A stretch of DNA of 64,000 nucleotides from contig NZ_CP042382.1 of assembly GCF_007954585.1 (NCBI RefSeq), positions 744,001 to 808,000 of the forward strand, read 5' to 3'. The stretch is from Pistricoccus aurantiacus (GTDB lineage: Bacteria > Pseudomonadota > Gammaproteobacteria > Pseudomonadales > Halomonadaceae). Under the pieces are notes generated by a model. It ran no database searches, was not told where the DNA came from, and saw only the letters and a program-made list of their open reading frames with translations. Both the position numbers and the translations under genes were made by a program. Of the stretch, positions 51,831 through 60,539 are shown piece by piece (the first letter of the stretch is position 1; each line of letters begins with the position of its first letter).

Positions 51831-54806
51831 GTGGCGAGCCCGTTGACCAATCTGGATCCGAATTACTACCGGACGCTCTTTCATGGCGTTGTCAGCGTCA
51901 ACGGCCTCGATGTGGCCGGAGACTGGGAGGTCGTTTATTCAACCCTCGATGAACTGATCGCGACCACCACCGACGATGACCTGCCGCCCTCGGGCATCAC
52001 CCTGGACGCGACCAAGAACCTCCTGATCTATGCGGATCACCTGACGATCTGGAAGGAGATCGCTGCGCCGGGAAAGAGCGTGAAGATCGTCGTCAACACG
52101 CTGGCGGCGGCCCCTGTCGCTGCTTCTGCTAAGACCGCCGATGTGACCATCAACACCACGCCACCGTCTCCGGCGCAGGACATTGCGCCAGTGCCGGCGG
52201 CAACGGGCTTGAAGAACAATGCTACGGCCGACAAGGCGCGGGGAGGCAATGACGGCGCCGATGCCGTCGATGAATCCAACCAGAGCGTTATCGAGAACGG
52301 CGCGGTGAAGGCCAGCGTCGTGCAAGAACGTGTCGGCAAGAAGGCCGGTCATATCGAGGTTCGATGTCAACGCCTGGACGACTCTGTGGGCGCCGTGAGC
52401 CTATCCGCCAAGGGCGGGCGGGGCGCGCCCGGCTTCAACGGCCAGGCCGGGGCGCCCGGCGAGACTGGAACGATGGGAAGCGAGGAACGAGATTTTAACG
52501 GCTTTACGCACGGACCTTGGAAGGTGACACGGCCGGTCACAGCCGGTGGCGATGGTGGAAAGGGCGGCGCTGGGGTGCTGGGATTTCCGGGCGGCGCCGG
52601 CGGCAACTGCGAATTCGTCTCCGTCGAGGCACCCAAGGCTGCCCCCACTGTCGATGCAGCCGTGGGCGATTCCGGAGCCGACCCGAAAGCCCCGGCCGTC
52701 GGCGGCAAGGGCGGTTTTGGTGGCATGGGATATGCCCGTCGGGAGAAGGTAAACGTTAACATTAGATGGCCGACGACATGGCGTAACGAAGCCCCGACTC
52801 CCATTCCAATGATGCCCAGCGGCAAACAAGGCGAAAAGGGCGCATTGCTCCAACCTGTGGTGCAGCCGGTGGCCCAGGCCGGTACCGTCACGGTCAAACA
52901 GATCGCCCCGGACGAGTTGGGAGCCGATTCCGCGTTCTGGCTGAAGCTGCTGCAGAAGACCAAGAATATCTACTTCCACTGCTATCCGGCCCCCGATGAC
53001 GATCAGGATAAATACCACGACGAGAAGATCTGGCTGAAGGATCGTCTGGGGTGGATGTCCTCGGCGATCCCGGTCACCGACTCGCCCAATCCCACCGCCG
53101 AGGACTTGCGGCTCAGAGGGCTGAAGCGACAGGCGGACGGTCTGGGGTACTCACTGGACTCCGGCTGGACCGTGTTCGGCGAACCGCCCAACTATGTCCC
53201 GCGGGTCGGCCTGGACGATCTTCGCGCCACGCTGAAGACCCAGAGCGTCGCCTTCGGCGAGATCGAAACCGCCTTTCAGACCATGGTCGCCGCAATGGAG
53301 AGCTCAAGCGAGGCGGCCATCGACCACGCCAAGGTGTTGAGCGCGCTAGAGACCCAGGAGTCTCGCCTATCCGGGCGAATCACGGGTCTGACCGACGTGC
53401 TCAACGCCGCGGTGACGCGCCTGGATAGCCTTGAAACCGCGCTTGACGCTGCTCGAACAGCATTGCGTCAATCGATCGACACGACGTTGCAGAGCCAATT
53501 GAAAAAGTATTTCGCCTGCGAAATGGACGACGTCCTCAAGGCGGCGCAATCTATCGCCTTCTCCCCGGACGAGGCGATGGGTGTCGTCGCCGGTGGGCAG
53601 CTTCTCTACGACAGCGCCACCAAGATCGAAGGCGTGGACGGTGTAAAGATCAACAAGGACTACCTGATCACAAAAACGGTGCAGCTGTCGGAAGATATTC
53701 GCGCATCCGCGGTGAAAGCGTACAACCTATCCGGCAAGGATCTCGGCAATACCGCGCTGGTCACTCGCCTCACCGACTTCGAGACCTGGCTCGACAAGCT
53801 GCCGCAGAGTATTCCCGCCGCGACTGCGGTGCGCTCGGAGATCGAGGACTTCAAACGCCAGCTTCGTCTGCGCAGCGCAACGGCAATCGAGTACAACACC
53901 GCCATTCACGGCCTGCGCGCCGCCGGGGGTGAGCTCATCGCGCTGCGCCAGCGCATCACCGATGTGCGGGCGAAGACGGCCCAGGCGAGCGACCCGACCC
54001 TGGCCGGGCTCGCCAGCTATCTTGGGGCGATCTATCAGGAACTTCGCAACGAGGCGATGGTGACCGTTTACCAGGCCTATCAGGCCTACCATTTTCAATT
54101 TTTGAGTGTTCCCAGAATCGCTTTCGATACCTATCAGGACAAGTTGCTGTGGACGCAAGGCAGCCAGCCGTCGTCATTTTCACCGGCGGACATGGATATC
54201 GTTCTGTCGGATCTGCAAACGTCCAAGACGGCCATCAAGAATCACCTGAAGGGCGACTATACGGCGTTCGGCACCCCCCACTTTCCAACCCAGGTCAGCG
54301 TTACCATCGACAGCCCGGCGATGCTGGCCGCGCTGCGCAAGGACCATGCGCTCGATTTTTCGACAGTCCCATCCAGCCCCGGTGGGAAGGGCGAGTTCGT
54401 TCCTCTCAACACCTCCGATTTCGCCGATATCCGCGTGACCCACGTTCATCCTCGCTTCATTGGCGCCAGGACCACCAAGGGCCATCTCGCTATCACCGTG
54501 CGACATGGCAATCCAGACCGGTTCGTGACACCCGAGGGCCATACACTGGAGTTCACCCATGATGCGTACCGCATTCCTCTGACGCTCGATCTGGCGGTAC
54601 CGGCCCGGCAAGCCTATCCCTGGCAACCGGACGAAGGGCGTCTGGACGGAGGCGGCTACGCGACCCTGGGCCTTTTCACCGACTGGAACATAGAGATCAC
54701 CGCCGCGGACGCGAACGATCCCACGAACGAGGGCCTGGATCTAAGCGATGTGACGGCGGTTCAAGTCGATTTCTCCGGCCATTACCGCGTCAAGAACGGA
54801 GCCTAG
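51831..54806 (+). CDS. Large protein with collagen-like and coiled-coil segments, function unknown
   Basis: Not recognised. Features visible in 991 residues: a beta-rich N-terminus (about 1-80); an Ala/Pro/Thr linker; three Gly-rich collagen-like patches (about 186-225, GRGAPGFNGQAGAPGETG; 236-260; 286-302); a long helical/coiled-coil region (about 470-560 and beyond, LTDVLNAAVTRLDSLETAL); and a C-terminal beta-domain (about 856-990) whose VHPRFIGARTTKGHLAITV and ATLGLFTDWNIEI stretches vaguely recall Tc-toxin-type beta modules. No signal peptide or TM is seen. GTG 51831 follows AGAGGG. The next gene starts 4 bp after its stop. Confidence 0.8.
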   Translation: MASPLTNLDPNYYRTLFHGVVSVNGLDVAGDWEVVYSTLDELIATTTDDDLPPSGITLDATKNLLIYADHLTIWKEIAAPGKSVKIVVNTLAAAPVAASAKTADVTINTTPPSPAQDIAPVPAATGLKNNATADKARGGNDGADAVDESNQSVIENGAVKASVVQERVGKKAGHIEVRCQRLDDSVGAVSLSAKGGRGAPGFNGQAGAPGETGTMGSEERDFNGFTHGPWKVTRPVTAGGDGGKGGAGVLGFPGGAGGNCEFVSVEAPKAAPTVDAAVGDSGADPKAPAVGGKGGFGGMGYARREKVNVNIRWPTTWRNEAPTPIPMMPSGKQGEKGALLQPVVQPVAQAGTVTVKQIAPDELGADSAFWLKLLQKTKNIYFHCYPAPDDDQDKYHDEKIWLKDRLGWMSSAIPVTDSPNPTAEDLRLRGLKRQADGLGYSLDSGWTVFGEPPNYVPRVGLDDLRATLKTQSVAFGEIETAFQTMVAAMESSSEAAIDHAKVLSALETQESRLSGRITGLTDVLNAAVTRLDSLETALDAARTALRQSIDTTLQSQLKKYFACEMDDVLKAAQSIAFSPDEAMGVVAGGQLLYDSATKIEGVDGVKINKDYLITKTVQLSEDIRASAVKAYNLSGKDLGNTALVTRLTDFETWLDKLPQSIPAATAVRSEIEDFKRQLRLRSATAIEYNTAIHGLRAAGGELIALRQRITDVRAKTAQASDPTLAGLASYLGAIYQELRNEAMVTVYQAYQAYHFQFLSVPRIAFDTYQDKLLWTQGSQPSSFSPADMDIVLSDLQTSKTAIKNHLKGDYTAFGTPHFPTQVSVTIDSPAMLAALRKDHALDFSTVPSSPGGKGEFVPLNTSDFADIRVTHVHPRFIGARTTKGHLAITVRHGNPDRFVTPEGHTLEFTHDAYRIPLTLDLAVPARQAYPWQPDEGRLDGGGYATLGLFTDWNIEITAADANDPTNEGLDLSDVTAVQVDFSGHYRVKNGA

Positions 54807-54810
54807 TCCC

Positions 54811-56508
54811 ATGACCGATAAAAAAACCGAAGCCCAGCGGTTCTGGGAAGCCATCACCCTCGACCCGATTCTCGCCGACGATTTCTACAAGCTCGGCGTG
54901 TCGCTGGTACCCAGCACGACGCCTCTCGACGACGCGGACGCCTTTCTGTTCCAGCACGGTTATCTCACGGATACGGCGACGCTGATCGAGGTCTATGAAG
55001 AGCTGCTCGATACCAGCCTGATCCCCTGGTTCGGTGTCTATAGCCTCTACACCGCCGATGATGACGAGCGTCATGTTCTCGAAGTGCGTAAAGCCGGCGT
55101 ATGGTTCGATGCGGCACCCATTCATCGCTATACGATCAAGGACGCGACCCTTGGCTGGGACACCACCGGAACGGCCCCGGCCAATGAAAGCAAGGGTGAA
55201 TTGACCTTTCGCAACGTCGGCCTCGAGGCCACGGACCCCGCCGTCTACTTCGGGCCGATCTGCGAAGGAACATTCACGCCCACCGCAGGTAAGGAGTTGA
55301 AGGGGCTGAAAGGCAAGCGAGGGGTATACGGCAAGGCGGCGGTCACCGGCGACGACGAGGCCGTCGATAGCCTGGCGTTCTGGGCCGGTCACTACGGCGT
55401 TCGCCGCGTGTCCGCCGAGGGCGCAACGGTAGAGTTCGTGCCCCCGGATCTTGTCCTCGACCCAAGTGGCTCGGTGGACTACGACGGACCTGTCAGCGCA
55501 AGCTTCGCGAACAATATCCTGTCCTGGGAGAGCGGAGCGAACTCCGCCAATACCAGCAAGGGGCGGATCAAGTTTGCCCTGGATGCCTACGGCAACAAGA
55601 CGTTTCGGGGCGCCATCGTCGCTGATGCGCAGGCCGGCACCGCCACGGATATCCCAATCAATGCCATCGGCGGGCGCTACGAGGATTTCCCGCAGTCGAG
55701 CGATCTCGAGATTCTGACCGCCGTCTGTCAGGCCGGCGTCATCGGCTCGACCTATACGCAAACCCTTGTCGCCAGCGGCGGCACCGCACCCTACACCTGG
55801 CAGACCCAGAGTCAATTGCCGAAAGGCCTGGCGCTAAGCAAGGATGCCATCACCGGGACGCCGACGGAGGACGGCGCCTTCAGCCTGACGATCCAGGTTG
55901 ACGATGCCAAGGGCGCCACGGCCAAGCGTTCCATGGGTCTTTCGATTGCCGCGAACCGCTCACCCGTCAATGTTGCCTCGGTATCGATGAACGTGGTGGC
56001 GGTTGCAACGGCATTCGCCTCGGCGATGCTCTTTCACAAACTCAAGCGTCGGCAGCAGAAGAAGGATGCGCAATCCAAGGCGGAGGCCGCCGCCGATGCC
56101 AGGCGCAGCGACGCCCGCCGAAACGACGACCCGGATAACATTGCACTCGACGACATGACCCAGTCAGCGAACGCGCAGTCGTCATTGCATGAAGTGGCAC
56201 GCCAGGCCGATGAACGCAGCAAAGCGGCCGCGAAAGAGGTTTCCAGGCAGGAGCGCCGGCGGCGCAAGGCGAAAGCAAACAAGGACGCCGCCGAAGCCGC
56301 CCAGAAGAATCACGAGGCCGCCCGTGATGCCGCGACCGATGAGACAACCAGGGATGCGGAACAGGCGAAAGCAGACGCAGAGGCCGAAAAGGCGAACGAA
56401 GCGGAACAGCAGATGGAAGACGCGGGGCGCGCCAGGGACGCGGAGAGCGAGGAAAGTCGCTCCAACGAGGAAGCCGCCGACTCCGCCCACGCAGTGGAAG
56501 TCGTGTGA
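54811..56508 (+). CDS. Membrane protein with Ig-like domain and charged cytoplasmic tail, function unknown
   Basis: Not recognised as a whole. In 565 residues: an N-terminal region of about 300 residues without known motifs (RFWEAITLDPILADDFYKLG; FLFQHGYLTDTATLIEVYE), a putative-Ig/He_PIG domain at about 301-378 (GSTYTQTLVASGGTAPYTW, GLALSKDAITGTPTEDGAF), one membrane helix (about 385-407, VASVSMNVVAVATAFASAML), and a highly charged Ala/Glu/Lys/Arg tail to the end likely to be coiled coil. There is no signal peptide, so topology is unclear. It is 4 bp behind the 991-residue gene and surely co-transcribed with it. Confidence 0.8.
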   Translation: MTDKKTEAQRFWEAITLDPILADDFYKLGVSLVPSTTPLDDADAFLFQHGYLTDTATLIEVYEELLDTSLIPWFGVYSLYTADDDERHVLEVRKAGVWFDAAPIHRYTIKDATLGWDTTGTAPANESKGELTFRNVGLEATDPAVYFGPICEGTFTPTAGKELKGLKGKRGVYGKAAVTGDDEAVDSLAFWAGHYGVRRVSAEGATVEFVPPDLVLDPSGSVDYDGPVSASFANNILSWESGANSANTSKGRIKFALDAYGNKTFRGAIVADAQAGTATDIPINAIGGRYEDFPQSSDLEILTAVCQAGVIGSTYTQTLVASGGTAPYTWQTQSQLPKGLALSKDAITGTPTEDGAFSLTIQVDDAKGATAKRSMGLSIAANRSPVNVASVSMNVVAVATAFASAMLFHKLKRRQQKKDAQSKAEAAADARRSDARRNDDPDNIALDDMTQSANAQSSLHEVARQADERSKAAAKEVSRQERRRRKAKANKDAAEAAQKNHEAARDAATDETTRDAEQAKADAEAEKANEAEQQMEDAGRARDAESEESRSNEEAADSAHAVEVV

Positions 56509-56645
56509 GCAAAGCTCCTAGCCTAGCGTGCCTTACCGACATTACCCGTTGCAAAGCCGCAATCTTGAAGTGACGGCGCGACAAGCCGCATACTGTTACA
56601 GCGATTGTACATCAAACTCGACCTTGATCAAGAAAAGAGAGCTTT

Positions 56646-57059
56646 ATGAAACTACTGACGTCCACCCTCGCCGGCGTGACTCTGCTGGGCACCGCCACCC
56701 TGACCCAGGCGGCGGATAATCCCTTGAGCGTGCACGTGCTCAATATCCAGAACGGCAAGCCCACCGGCGGCGTCGAAGTGATTCTGGAGAAGAAGATCGA
56801 CAGCGGCTGGGAAACACTCAACCAGGCCACTACCGAAGAGGATTCCGGACGCATCAGCGCGCTGTTTCCGGAAGATAAAGAGTTCACCGAAGGCGTCTAT
56901 CGCGTGACCTTCGAGACCGGCGACTACTTCGACGCCCAGGGCACCGATACCTTCTTCCCGGAAATCCCGGTGCCCTTCAAGGTCGAGAGCACTGACCAGC
57001 ACTACCACATCCCGCTGCTGCTGAGCCCCTACGGCTACTTCACCTATCGCGGTAACTAA
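56646..57059 (+). CDS. uraH: 5-hydroxyisourate hydrolase (transthyretin-like), periplasmic
   Basis: A 137-residue protein with a signal peptide (STLAGVTLLGTATLTQA) and the HIUase fold that converts 5-hydroxyisourate to OHCU in uric acid breakdown. Active-site blocks are SVHVLNIQNGKPTGGVEV (first His), EGVYRVTF, YHIPLLLSPYGYFTYRGN, where HIPLLLSPY and the end YRGN (usually YRGS) mark the family. No other purine gene is adjacent, which is odd; the exported form suggests extracytoplasmic use. Confidence 0.92.
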   Translation: MKLLTSTLAGVTLLGTATLTQAADNPLSVHVLNIQNGKPTGGVEVILEKKIDSGWETLNQATTEEDSGRISALFPEDKEFTEGVYRVTFETGDYFDAQGTDTFFPEIPVPFKVESTDQHYHIPLLLSPYGYFTYRGN

Positions 57060-57211
57060 AACCATTGAATGAGGCAGCAAGGAGCAGAAGGTATCCTTGT
57101 CGCCATATCGTCCAATACGCATCTACCACTGCAGTGCCAATCGATTCCCGTTGACTCTACTCCTTCCTTACATCAATGTAAGGAAAAGACAGCTGGAAGG
57201 AGCAGGTCTCA

Positions 57212-57454
57212 ATGGTAACAGCAACAGTGACAACAAAAGGGCAAGTGACGATACCCGCGCAAGTCCGCGCCACCCTCGGCTTGAGTGCGGGAGATCGCGT
57301 GGAATTCGTTCCCATCGGAGAAGGCAAGTACGCCATCATGGCGGCAACGTACTCGGTCAAGGATTTGAAGGGCATGATCCGCAAGCCGCGCGCGCCGGTC
57401 AGCGTGGAAGACATGAACGCCGCTATCGCCTCACAGGGCGCTAAAGCGCGATGA
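57212..57454 (+). CDS. AbrB/MazE-type antitoxin
   Basis: An 80-residue protein starting TATVTTKGQVTIPAQVRATLGLSAGDRVEFVPIGEGKYA, the swapped-hairpin SpoVT/AbrB DNA-binding domain, followed by an acidic-basic tail that should bind the PIN toxin. It overlaps the toxin gene by 4 bp. GGAAGGAG lies before ATG 57212. Confidence 0.9.
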   Translation: MVTATVTTKGQVTIPAQVRATLGLSAGDRVEFVPIGEGKYAIMAATYSVKDLKGMIRKPRAPVSVEDMNAAIASQGAKAR

Positions 57455-57846
57455 TCGGGCTGGATACCAACGTGCTGGTGCGTTATATCGCCCAAGATGA
57501 CGCCAAACAATCCGCAAAAGCGAGTCAACTGATAGAATCATTGACCACGACGGCTCCCGGCTTTATCGTCATGGTATCCGTCGTCGAAGTCGTCTGGGTG
57601 CTCCAATCCTGCTACCAGGCCACGAAATCGGAGATTATCACGGTACTGGAAACACTGCTTCGAACGAAAGAGTTGATCGTCGAGCATGCTGACTTAATCT
57701 GGCAAGCTCTGCGGCACTTCGCGCAGTCCAAGGCTGACTTCGCTGACTGCCTTATCGAGCGTAGCGCTCACGACGCAGGCTGTGAGTACACTGTCACCTT
57801 TGATAGCAAGGCCGCCCGGACAGCGGGCATGCGGGAGCTGAAATAA
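57451..57846 (+). CDS. PIN-domain toxin
   Basis: A 131-residue PIN ribonuclease: Asp in MIGLDTNVLVRYIAQDDAKQ, Glu in VSVVEVVWVLQS, Asp pair in FAQSKADFADCLIERSA, and DSKAARTAGMREL at the end. Partner of the AbrB-type antitoxin. This is the fourth antitoxin-toxin pair of PIN or RelE type in the window. Confidence 0.9.
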   Translation: MIGLDTNVLVRYIAQDDAKQSAKASQLIESLTTTAPGFIVMVSVVEVVWVLQSCYQATKSEIITVLETLLRTKELIVEHADLIWQALRHFAQSKADFADCLIERSAHDAGCEYTVTFDSKAARTAGMRELK

Positions 57847-57928
57847 CTGGTTGAAGAAACGAACCGCCCTGCTAAAGGAGCGGCTGCTGCGCTACGTAGA
57901 GATGCCGCCGCCGTCGATGTTGAAGTGC

Positions 57929-58156
57929 TCATCGGGGATGTTCAGGGCATTCAGGCAAATCCCAGCCGGAAGCGACATAGCGCTTGTCCGAGTCCTGAGT
58001 AATCACCATGCGGTGCGGACGCTCATCGAACTTGATATAGAGGCTGCCATCCGGCGCCGGCTGCGCCATCGCCCCCAGCACCTGCTCGGCGTACTCCCGC
58101 CACTCGTCAAGCTCGTCGGTCTGCGCCACCACGTAGGCAAGACTGCAAATATCCAT
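57929..58156 (-). pseudogene. VOC/2,3-dihydroxybiphenyl-dioxygenase-like N-terminal fragment
   Basis: 75 codons from ATG 58156: SLAYVVAQTDELDEWREYAEQVLGAMAQPAPDGSLYIKFDERPHRMVITQ matches the first module of extradiol-type VOC dioxygenases, which are ~300 residues. The homology ends at GWDLPE. In the next frame the DNA reads on as LNIPDEHFNIDGGGIS, which resembles a thiolase segment. Both look like remnants fused by rearrangement. Low-content DNA without other genes surrounds it. Confidence 0.6.
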
Positions 58157-58361
58157 TACTTATCCCCCGAAGGTACGATTCATGGCACCGATTATCGAAA
58201 GGGGGATGGCAAGCATCATCGTCCATAGAGACTAAGGGGGCGAGGCGGGTGGCGCGGATGACGAGCGGTGACAAGTAACGTGGCATGATAAACTAATAAC
58301 AGGGCATACAAACTAATTACGAGCAATCTCTTATGAGAACAATATGCTAGGGAGTATATAA

Positions 58362-58740
58362 ATGTTTCAAGGTGAGATTAGGGAAAGTCAAATCAACGAT
58401 CTATTTGAAAAAGTCAGAAATCGTAATTATGGCAAGTATCTCTTAAGAATTGTTATCGACAAAGCTAGAGCAATTTCAAACAAGTCTATAGACTTTGAAT
58501 TTCCAATTACAGCTATAGTTGGACCTAATGGAGGAGGAAAGACTACTATTGCTGGTGCAGCAGCTATTTTATACAAAGAAATAGCTCCTGCCCTTTTTTT
58601 CGCAAAAAGTGGAAAATATGATTCGAGCATGCTGAACTGGAAAATTGAGTACGAAGCTATAGATAAAAATATAAGAACGAACGATACAGTTAGAAGATCT
58701 GCGAAATATCACAACTTAAAATGGGCTCGCAATACTCTAG
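58362..58740 (+). pseudogene. AAA ATPase N-terminal fragment (OLD-like), broken by IS481-type element
   Basis: About 126 residues of an AT-rich gene: FEFPITAIVGPNGGGKTTIAGAAAILYKE gives Walker A GPNGGGKT. Codon and base use differ from the GC-rich surroundings, suggesting horizontal acquisition. The reading frame enters an IS481-type element at 58742. The matching 3' part (59815 on) is in a different frame, and the middle with Walker B and ABC-type signature is missing. OLD-family ATPase/TOPRIM nucleases are often antiphage, hence the possible defence role. Confidence 0.72.
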
Positions 58741-59723
58741 ATGTCGGGGCCCGTGTGATTAATTACACGTTTCCAAAATAAATCGGGGCGCTCTTGCTGC
58801 CACTGCTTCATGGCCTCGATCGGTGTCCGATGATGCAAGGCCTTCTGGTGGATATGGTGATTGTACAGCCAGTTGTAGCGTTTGAGCGTCGCCTCCAAGT
58901 CGTCACGCGAGTCGAATCGGTGCGTGTTCAGGACATCGCTTATCCTGCCGTTAAACCGTTCCACCATACCGTTTGTTTGCGGCCGATACGGGGGAATGAG
59001 GCGATGATCAATCCCCTGCCGGGCACAGAACTGATCTACGCGGTGCCTGCCGGTGGGCTGGCGTTCGCCGCCGGCGGCAAAGCGGTCGGTAAAGGTCTTG
59101 CCGTTGTCAGTCAGCAGCGTCTTGATCTCGAACGGTGCACGCTCACGCACATGCTGCAAGAAGGCCTCAGCATCCTTGGCCGATTGACGATGACGTATCT
59201 CCAGATAGACCCAACGCGTCGCCCGATCGATGGCGACGAAAAGATAGCGTTTGCGCTCTTCGTCAGGCATCTGCGGCAGGTATTTGACGTCGACATGCAC
59301 ATAGCCCGGCTCATAGTCCTTGAACGGCTTGTGTGGCGGTTTCTGGGCGGCTTTTTCCTGCTTGTACAACGTGGCAAGGCTCGGTAGACCTCGACGTTTC
59401 ATCAGTCGTTCAAGGGCAGAGCGAGACAGGCTGGGATGCAGAAACTCCCTCGCCACCTTCAGCAAATCGTCGACGCTCAGGCGCAGGTATTCGCGCAATG
59501 CCACGACAATCTCTTCTTGAATCGGCGACAAAGTCGTGAGCAGGTTGTGTCGGGTATGGGAGCGATCCTGTTGCGTCGTGCGATGACGCCACCGGGCGAT
59601 GGTGGGACAGGACACACGATAGCGTCGTGCTAATTCACTATCGCTAGTCGACGCTGGGGCTTGTTGGATTTCCTGGCGGATGCGTGGCGTGGTGGTCGCC
59701 GTCTTATGCAGTTTGATATCCAT
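58737..59723 (-). CDS. IS481-family transposase
   Basis: A DDE integrase-type transposase, about 328 residues from ATG 59723 (MDIKLHKTATT; GGAGC upstream). It has an N-terminal HTH (SELARRYRVSCPTIARWRHRT), then the rve catalytic core: Asp in PGYVHVDVKYLP, Asp in IKTLLTDNGKTFT and Glu in NGMVERFNGRISD. Its TAG stop is made from the target CTAG beyond the IS end, so termination depends on the target site. It appears intact. Confidence 0.88.
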   Translation of the reverse strand: MDIKLHKTATTTPRIRQEIQQAPASTSDSELARRYRVSCPTIARWRHRTTQQDRSHTRHNLLTTLSPIQEEIVVALREYLRLSVDDLLKVAREFLHPSLSRSALERLMKRRGLPSLATLYKQEKAAQKPPHKPFKDYEPGYVHVDVKYLPQMPDEERKRYLFVAIDRATRWVYLEIRHRQSAKDAEAFLQHVRERAPFEIKTLLTDNGKTFTDRFAAGGERQPTGRHRVDQFCARQGIDHRLIPPYRPQTNGMVERFNGRISDVLNTHRFDSRDDLEATLKRYNWLYNHHIHQKALHHRTPIEAMKQWQQERPDLFWKRVINHTGPDI

Positions 59724-59814
59724 CTCGTTGCTCCTGGATGAACTGGGCAATGAGGTCACGTGCTGCCAACAAAGGATAACTCCTGTGGCTCAATCTATCA
59801 TCCGGGGCCTTACA
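58742..59814 (-). mobile_element. IS481-family insertion sequence
   Basis: Ends TGTCGGGGCCCGTGTGAT at the left and TGTAAGGCCCCGGATGAT (reverse complement of the right end, 13 of 18 matching). It carries one transposase. Flanks are TCTAGA (left) and CCTAGC (right): both fit the NCTAGN target known for IS481, but the N bases differ, so they are not a simple 6-bp duplication. Together with the missing middle of the host gene this fits recombination between two copies. Confidence 0.78.
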
Positions 59815-60480
59815 CCTAGCAAAGCTATTTGGGCTTCAGTAAATGGCGAGCTATATCAAGGAAAGCTTGACATACGGTCGCTTCGAGCAATAAGTGGACA
59901 GATAAGATCAAAATTAGTTGTTTTTGTAGAAGATGACTTTGCTGAAATGTGGGTTAATTCTATTTTAATATCTATAGAAAGTATTGCTCGCGATGCAGTA
60001 TCAATACACCCTATGAAAGGCGATGGGACGGCCGTTAAAGTTCACAAGAATCATAACCTTGACCCTAGTGCTAAGCAGAAGTCTGTCTGCATTATTGATG
60101 GGGATTCTGAACAAAAAGAAAATCAAGCAGAGTTTATATTTAGACTCCCTGGACAGTGCCCAGAATCTGCTGTTTATGATAATATACTTGAAAATATTGA
60201 TAAAATATCTGGAGAGCTAGCGGTTGCATTATTAAAACCTTACGAATTTGAAAGCCAACTGATAGATCGCATGAAGAGTGTTCGAAACACGAATCGTGAC
60301 CCTCACTTGCTATATGCTCAATTAGGAAAGAAAATCGGTTTTGTTCCTGAAGCAAGAGTCAAGGAAGCATTTTTAACTATATGGTGCCGACTAAACACAG
60401 CGTATGTTGAATCCATATCCACAGATTTAGCCGGCTTAGTTCCTCTTGAAACAGACGAAGTTTCTATAAGCTATATCTAA
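59815..60480 (+). pseudogene. TOPRIM-type C-terminal fragment of the broken ATPase
   Basis: About 220 codons without a credible start: ASVNGELYQGKLDIRSLRA, then KLVVFVEDDFAEMWV and VCIIDGDSEQKE, i.e. a Glu-bearing strand and a DxD strand as in OLD-family TOPRIM nucleases. AT-rich like the N-terminal fragment at 58362, but about one to two hundred residues between them are gone and the frames do not join even if the IS is removed. It is therefore a remnant of an ATPase-nuclease. Confidence 0.7.
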
Positions 60481-60539
60481 TAAATAGTTATATTAATCAT
60501 TTTGATGAACACGGCGTTAGAAATCATAAGGATAGACAA

